Shown in pieces: positions 42,069-45,727 of a stretch of DNA of 45,727 nt (the stretch's first letter is position 1; each line of letters opens with the position of its first letter). Made by a program: the position numbers and the translations under genes. Where the stretch lies: the NCBI GenBank assembly GCA_046304235.1, contig JBKCEW010000074.1, positions 1-45,727 of the forward strand, given 5' to 3'. The notes under the pieces are model-generated. The model made no database searches. It was not told the origin of the DNA and saw nothing but the letters and a program-made list of their open reading frames with translations. The DNA comes from CANHVK01 sp046304235 (GTDB lineage: Bacteria > Bacteroidota > Bacteroidia > Flavobacteriales_D > Crocinitomicaceae).

Positions 42069-43697
42069 ATGAAAACAGTAAATAAAACAACGATACCAAA
42101 AGACGGATTCGCAGGACTGAAAGAGAATTTCAGTTCAGATGCTTTATCTGGATTTTTAGTGTTTTTATTAGCATTACCCTTGAGTTTAGGTATTGCGAAA
42201 GCAAGCGAATTCCCGGCAATTTTTGGTTTGATAACAGCCATGGTTGGTGGAGTTGTTGTAAGCTTCCTTGCGGGTTCAAAACTTACCATCAAAGGACCAG
42301 CGGCAGGATTGATTGTTATCGTTGCGGGAGCTGTAACCGAATTTGGTGGAGGAGAAAATGGATGGAAATTGGCGTTAGGTACAATTGTCGTAGCCGGAAT
42401 AATTCAAGTGATTTTTGGAATTTTAAAATTTGGGAAATTAAGTGATTTCTTTCCACTTTCAGCAGTTCATGGTATGTTAGCAGCCATTGGAGTTATTATT
42501 TTGAGTAAACAAATTCATGTATTAGCTGGTGTCAATCCAATGACCCCTGAAGGAAAATCGATGGTAGAGCCATTGGAATTACTTGCAATGATACCAAAAA
42601 CGTTGGCTAATTTCTTTGTTCATAAAGAAGTAGCGATCGTAGGCTTAGTAAGTATCGTTATTGTATTTGGTTGGCCGATGCTTAAAATTGGTTTCTTAAA
42701 AAAGATCCCTGCTCCACTTGTAGTATTAGTTGTTTCTATTCCATTAGCAATGATTTTAGGTATTCATAACATTCCTGAACACATCGAGAATGGAGTAAAA
42801 GTGAAAGCATTTAATCCATTAGTTAGTTTCGATAAAGGTTTCTTTGATATACTTGGGGTAAACGTAAGTTTTGATGGTTGGTCTCAAACCGGAACATTCA
42901 TAAAATATGTAATTATGTTTGCTTTAGTAGGAAGTTTAGAAGCACTTTTAACGGATAAAGCCATTGATATGCAAGACCCATACAAACGTAAATCAGATAT
43001 CAATAAAGATTTAATTGCAGTGGGTATAGGAAATATCATAGCAGGAATATTAGGTGGATTACCGATGATCAGTGAAGTTGCTCGTTCAAGTGCGAACATT
43101 GCAAACGGCGGGAAAACCCGTTGGGCAAACTTTTTCCATGGAGTTTTCATTTTACTCTTTATGATCTTTGCGGTTTCATTTAGCGATTATATCCCAAATG
43201 CTGCTTTGGCTGCAATGTTAATTGGTGTTGGTTATAAATTAGCGCACCCTAGATCATTTGGACATCTTGCTAAAATAGGTGCTGAACAGATGGCTATTTT
43301 CATCGTAACCATATTTGTTACCCTTTCTACGGACATTTTAATTGGAATTTTAGCAGGGATTGTTTTAAAATTAATTATTCATTTATACAACGGTTCACCA
43401 ATAAAACACTTGTTTAATGCTAAAACAGTAATTGAAAACAATACTATAAAAGTAAAAGGCTGTGCCGTTTTTAGTAATTACATTGGTATTAAAAAGGCGA
43501 TTGACACCTTTAAAAGGACAGATGATGTGATTTTTGATGTGAGCACTTGTAAGATAGTAGATCATACAGTCATTGAAAACCTACACCATATCAAAGAAGA
43601 TTTTGAAGATGAAGGAGGGTCTTTTACCATTTATGGATTGGAGGAATTTACACCATTATCTAAATCAAACCACAAGTTTTCAGCACTTAAAAAGTAA
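42069..43697 (+). CDS. SulP family anion transporter with STAS domain
   Basis: A 542-residue inner-membrane transporter. The N-terminal SulP signature DALSGFLVFLLALPLSLGIAKASEFPAIFGLITAMVGG and KLTIKGPAAGLIVIVAGAV are clear; ten to twelve hydrophobic segments run to about residue 430, with GNIIAGILGGLPMISEVARSSANIANGGKTRWANFFHG in the core. A C-terminal STAS domain (about 440-542, VIFDVSTCKIVDHTVIENLHHI) is present. SulP members move bicarbonate, sulfate or other anions. Next to a DabB-like subunit, bicarbonate is a reasonable guess. It is followed by DUF2490 with a 14-base gap. Confidence 0.92.
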   Translation: MKTVNKTTIPKDGFAGLKENFSSDALSGFLVFLLALPLSLGIAKASEFPAIFGLITAMVGGVVVSFLAGSKLTIKGPAAGLIVIVAGAVTEFGGGENGWKLALGTIVVAGIIQVIFGILKFGKLSDFFPLSAVHGMLAAIGVIILSKQIHVLAGVNPMTPEGKSMVEPLELLAMIPKTLANFFVHKEVAIVGLVSIVIVFGWPMLKIGFLKKIPAPLVVLVVSIPLAMILGIHNIPEHIENGVKVKAFNPLVSFDKGFFDILGVNVSFDGWSQTGTFIKYVIMFALVGSLEALLTDKAIDMQDPYKRKSDINKDLIAVGIGNIIAGILGGLPMISEVARSSANIANGGKTRWANFFHGVFILLFMIFAVSFSDYIPNAALAAMLIGVGYKLAHPRSFGHLAKIGAEQMAIFIVTIFVTLSTDILIGILAGIVLKLIIHLYNGSPIKHLFNAKTVIENNTIKVKGCAVFSNYIGIKKAIDTFKRTDDVIFDVSTCKIVDHTVIENLHHIKEDFEDEGGSFTIYGLEEFTPLSKSNHKFSALKK

Positions 43698-43711
43698 GCT
43701 TTTTAATTATT

Positions 43712-44476
43712 ATGAAAAAAATATTATTACTTCTGTACATAGTTTTTACAACAAAATTAATTTTCGCTCAAAAAGAAATCGCAAATCAGCAACATGCTTG
43801 GATTACCTATCAAGGGAATCATAAATTAACTTCAAAAATTGGTTTACATACTGAATACCAATGGCGGAGAGCAGATTATTTTCAACATTGGCAACAATCA
43901 CTTTTACGTATTGGAGTTGATTATCACATGCATCCGAACGCTTTTTTTACAGCAGGTTACGGTAATATTATTACCTTTCAATACGGTGATATGCCTGTTA
44001 ACCATCAATTTAATGAGCATCGTATTTGGCAACAATTTAATCAAAAAAATACAATCGGTCGTTTTGAAATTCAACACAGGTATCGCTTAGAACAACGTTT
44101 TATGGATAACTATGTAAAACAAGGAACTACCTACGAACGATCTGGTACAATTTACAGAAACCGTATCCGTTACCGTTTTATGGCGATCTTACCAATAAAC
44201 CACAAATCAATGGAAAACAACACCTTATTTTTAAATGTAAATAATGAGGTCTTTCTAGGATTTGGAGAAGGTATAGGGACAAACATTCTCGATCAAAACC
44301 GCTTACAATGTGCGCTTGGATTTAAATTTAATTCAGCGCTAACCTTACAAGCTGGATATATGAACCAATACCTTGTAAAGAATGCTAAGGTAGTTTCTGG
44401 TTCAATCCTTGATCAAGCGGAAAACAACCACACGATTACGTTTGGATTGACTTATAATTTGAATTTTACGAAATAA
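43712..44476 (+). CDS. DUF2490 outer-membrane beta-barrel-like protein
   Basis: A 254-residue protein with signal peptide (MKKILLLLYIVFTTKLIFAQ). The rest alternates short aromatic-rich beta strands (HAWITYQGNHKLTSKIGLHTEYQWRR, GRFEIQHRYRLEQRF, NRIRYRFMAILPIN, LTLQAGYMNQYLV, NNHTITFGLTYNLNFTK) ending in Phe-Thr-Lys, as expected for a small outer-membrane barrel. It fits the DUF2490 family, known in Bacteroidota. It lies 14 bases after the SulP gene, so the two are likely cotranscribed and the barrel may work with that locus. Function unknown. Confidence 0.87.
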   Translation: MKKILLLLYIVFTTKLIFAQKEIANQQHAWITYQGNHKLTSKIGLHTEYQWRRADYFQHWQQSLLRIGVDYHMHPNAFFTAGYGNIITFQYGDMPVNHQFNEHRIWQQFNQKNTIGRFEIQHRYRLEQRFMDNYVKQGTTYERSGTIYRNRIRYRFMAILPINHKSMENNTLFLNVNNEVFLGFGEGIGTNILDQNRLQCALGFKFNSALTLQAGYMNQYLVKNAKVVSGSILDQAENNHTITFGLTYNLNFTK

Positions 44477-44500
44477 GGGAAAGCGTTTAGTTAGTCAGCC

Positions 44501-44606
44501 TTCGACAAGCTCAGACTGACATACTCGACAAGCTCAGGCTGACATACTCGACAAGCTCAGGCTGACAATTGATAAGTTAGTTATGTCATGCTGAGCCCGT
44601 CGAAGC
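44501..44606. repeat. Three direct plus one inverted copy of the CGACAAGCTCA repeat
   Basis: CGACAAGCTCAG..CTGACATACT starts at 44503, 44526 and 44549 (period 23). An inverted copy, TCATGCTGAGCCCGTCGAAGC, is at 44586-44606, so the whole block can fold into a long hairpin. It is the largest member of the family in the window and lies just after the DUF2490 gene. Confidence 0.88.
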
Positions 44607-44834
44607 GTGACACAAATCAACAAAAACAATCGGTATTCACAAAGAAACTTTTGGGAGTACTTATAAAAGATAAAAACTAACTCATTTAGAGATGAGATTA
44701 TTTGTCAATCATTTTTAGCCATTTTTGATTGACAAATGAGTTTGTGTTGCATATTTTCACATCAAAACACGTTGTCAATCATTTTTGGTGTTTTTTGAGA
44801 GACAAAACAGTTAAAATCATCATCACTTATAAAG
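44607..44834. other. Non-coding stretch with two 40-base direct repeats
   Basis: The gene-free interval 44477-44918 holds the repeat block at 44501-44606, this stretch and the terminator at 44835-44875. Two related units at 44701-44740 and 44771-44810 are exactly 70 bases apart and share TTGTCAATCATTTTT, then TTTTTGA and GACAAA. The first is an inverted repeat (TTTGTCAATCA / TGATTGACAAA); the second keeps 8 of 10 outer positions. CTCATTT (44681-44687) also pairs with AAATGAG (44734-44740). No ORF, promoter box or tRNA-like structure was recognised. Confidence 0.7.
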
Positions 44835-44875
44835 AAAAAAAGCTACTCAAAATTAATTTTGAGTAGCTTTTTTTA
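44835..44875 (-). terminator. Terminator of the dockerin-like T9SS gene
   Basis: AGCTACTCAAAATT (44841-44854) and its exact inverse (44855-44868) form a perfect 28-base palindrome, with A7 on the left and T7 on the right. It lies downstream of the reverse-strand gene ending at 44919 and can also stop plus-strand transcripts. Confidence 0.85.
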
Positions 44876-44918
44876 CATTTCTAATATCTCTTATTTAAGA
44901 TATTATCAATTGAAATTA

Positions 44919-45727
44919 TTATTCCAAAACAATCTGTTTTGTTTGCACACTTTCGTTATTTGCATCCACGATATGAAGCACATACATTCCTTTAGAACCT
45001 AATGTTTTCATTGAAACTTCCATGCTTGAAGCGTTTACCTTTTGGTTATACACCTCTTTTCCTTGTACATCTACAATGCGTAACGTTTTACCTTGTGCAT
45101 TATTGATGGTAACTACATCTTTCGTTGGGTTTGGATATACCAATACAACCTCTTTGTTTAGAGAAGAAATACCAGCTGCTTTTCCATAGATTAACGATTT
45201 CTCTTCCGTATTGGCAACGATATCCATTACTCCTTGTACGTTTTCATTCGTTAAAATCGGAATCACTAAAAATGGTTCATTTTCTATGAAAGGCTTTGTA
45301 GATGCTAAACCAACATTATACGTTGATGTATTTAGGTTGCTTGCTACCATCACGCTTTTATCTTTCACTTCTGGTTGACCAAAAACATTGAAATTATCTT
45401 TCATAAATACATTGAATGCATACAAGGTTCCAGATGCTCTGAATACCAATTGATTTCCTTCTTGGGTTACGGTAACATTTGCTGTTGGTGCATCACCTCC
45501 ACGTTTTTTAGCATCAGCAGGGAAAGTAGAAATCAATTTAGCTGAATGTTGTAATATTAACGAAGCATCGTTTGCAGTAACGTTTCCGACAGTATCTACA
45601 TTTGCTACCGCTAATCTCCAATTTGACCAAGGCAATGGGTCCATCGTTGGTAATGGATTTAAACCTACCGAATATTGTAAGGCTAAGGCAGCATCATACG
45701 CTTGAACCAATTTGTTCGTATCAATAT
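44919..45727 (-). CDS. C-terminal part of a dockerin-like T9SS cargo protein (5' partial)
   Basis: The frame is open to the right edge, giving at least 269 residues. A two-unit dockerin-like region comes first: DTNKLVQAYDAALALQYSVG and NVDTVGNVTANDASLILQHSAK, each with the D/N-rich loop and AxDAxLxLQ helix of calcium-binding dockerin/F-hand repeats. A beta-rich region follows, then a type A T9SS sorting domain at the end (VVLVYPNPTKDVVTINN..LRIVDVQGKEVYNQKV..GMYVLHIVDANNESVQTKQIVLE). This is therefore a secreted or surface protein; its catalytic or adhesive part lies outside the window. A frame start at 45710 (TTG) is an artefact of the truncation. Confidence 0.88.
   Translation of the reverse strand, partial: IDTNKLVQAYDAALALQYSVGLNPLPTMDPLPWSNWRLAVANVDTVGNVTANDASLILQHSAKLISTFPADAKKRGGDAPTANVTVTQEGNQLVFRASGTLYAFNVFMKDNFNVFGQPEVKDKSVMVASNLNTSTYNVGLASTKPFIENEPFLVIPILTNENVQGVMDIVANTEEKSLIYGKAAGISSLNKEVVLVYPNPTKDVVTINNAQGKTLRIVDVQGKEVYNQKVNASSMEVSMKTLGSKGMYVLHIVDANNESVQTKQIVLE

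Noticed and set aside
44701..44810. Two spaced repeats as a minimal CRISPR array
   Set aside because: Only two diverged units, strong internal palindrome, no cas genes nearby, and no third repeat at the 70-base period.

Overview
The window is an AT-rich chromosomal stretch from a member of the Bacteroidota, most likely Flavobacteriales. The evidence is a type IX secretion system (T9SS) lipoprotein (PorW/SprE), two secreted proteins with C-terminal T9SS sorting domains, Bacteroidota-restricted families (DUF4292, the SpeA-type decarboxylase, a conserved kinase-like protein), recurring TAnnTTTG -7 promoter boxes, and Shine-Dalgarno sequences that are mostly weak or absent. The genus cannot be fixed from the sequence. 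No rRNA, tRNA, transposase, phage gene or CRISPR array was seen.

Layout. 1-3.5 kb: tail of a TPR-like gene, a kinase-like conserved protein, a YceI protein, and metF coupled to a secreted hypothetical. 3.7-6.3 kb: YicC, gmk, nadD and a lysine-rich heptad-repeat exported protein. 6.3-12.3 kb: an NTF2-like secreted protein, an M48 protease overlapping a DUF898 membrane protein, a bacilliredoxin, a glycine-rich stress-type protein, a DUF3754 membrane protein, ArsC and an Lrp-type regulator. 12.4-16.6 kb: a cystathionine gamma-synthase-family enzyme divergent from the Lrp gene, then arginine decarboxylase and an aldehyde dehydrogenase. 16.6-20.2 kb: rplU-rpmA, a tiny membrane protein on the other strand, serS and fbp. 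20.3-22.9 kb: porW.

23.1-30.8 kb is a tightly packed forward run: purE, dut, a sugar-nucleotide transferase, a TPR lipoprotein, a DUF4292 lipoprotein (LolB-like by inspection), an EnvC-like degenerate M23 protein, ribE and pgk. Its centre looks like a cell-envelope module. 31-33.3 kb: a YgiQ-type radical SAM protein and a 59-residue CxxC protein. 33.4-38.3 kb, reverse strand: PhoH/PIN protein, hemW, and a T9SS-exported lysyl-endopeptidase-like protease only 2 bases upstream of hemW. 38.5-44.5 kb: a two-component system, then a NuoL/DabB-like proton-channel subunit lacking its N-terminal third, a SulP transporter and a DUF2490 outer-membrane protein. The last kilobase holds repeats and the 3' end of a dockerin-like T9SS cargo gene that runs off the edge.

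Most of the window is housekeeping. The best candidates for something new are the truncated DabB/SulP/DUF2490 locus without DabA in view, the LolB-like DUF4292 envelope module, the kinase-like protein, the heptad-repeat protein, the 59-residue CxxC protein, and several structured intergenic elements: two dispersed repeat families, a 70-base direct repeat, and a promoter-proximal hairpin before the bacilliredoxin gene.
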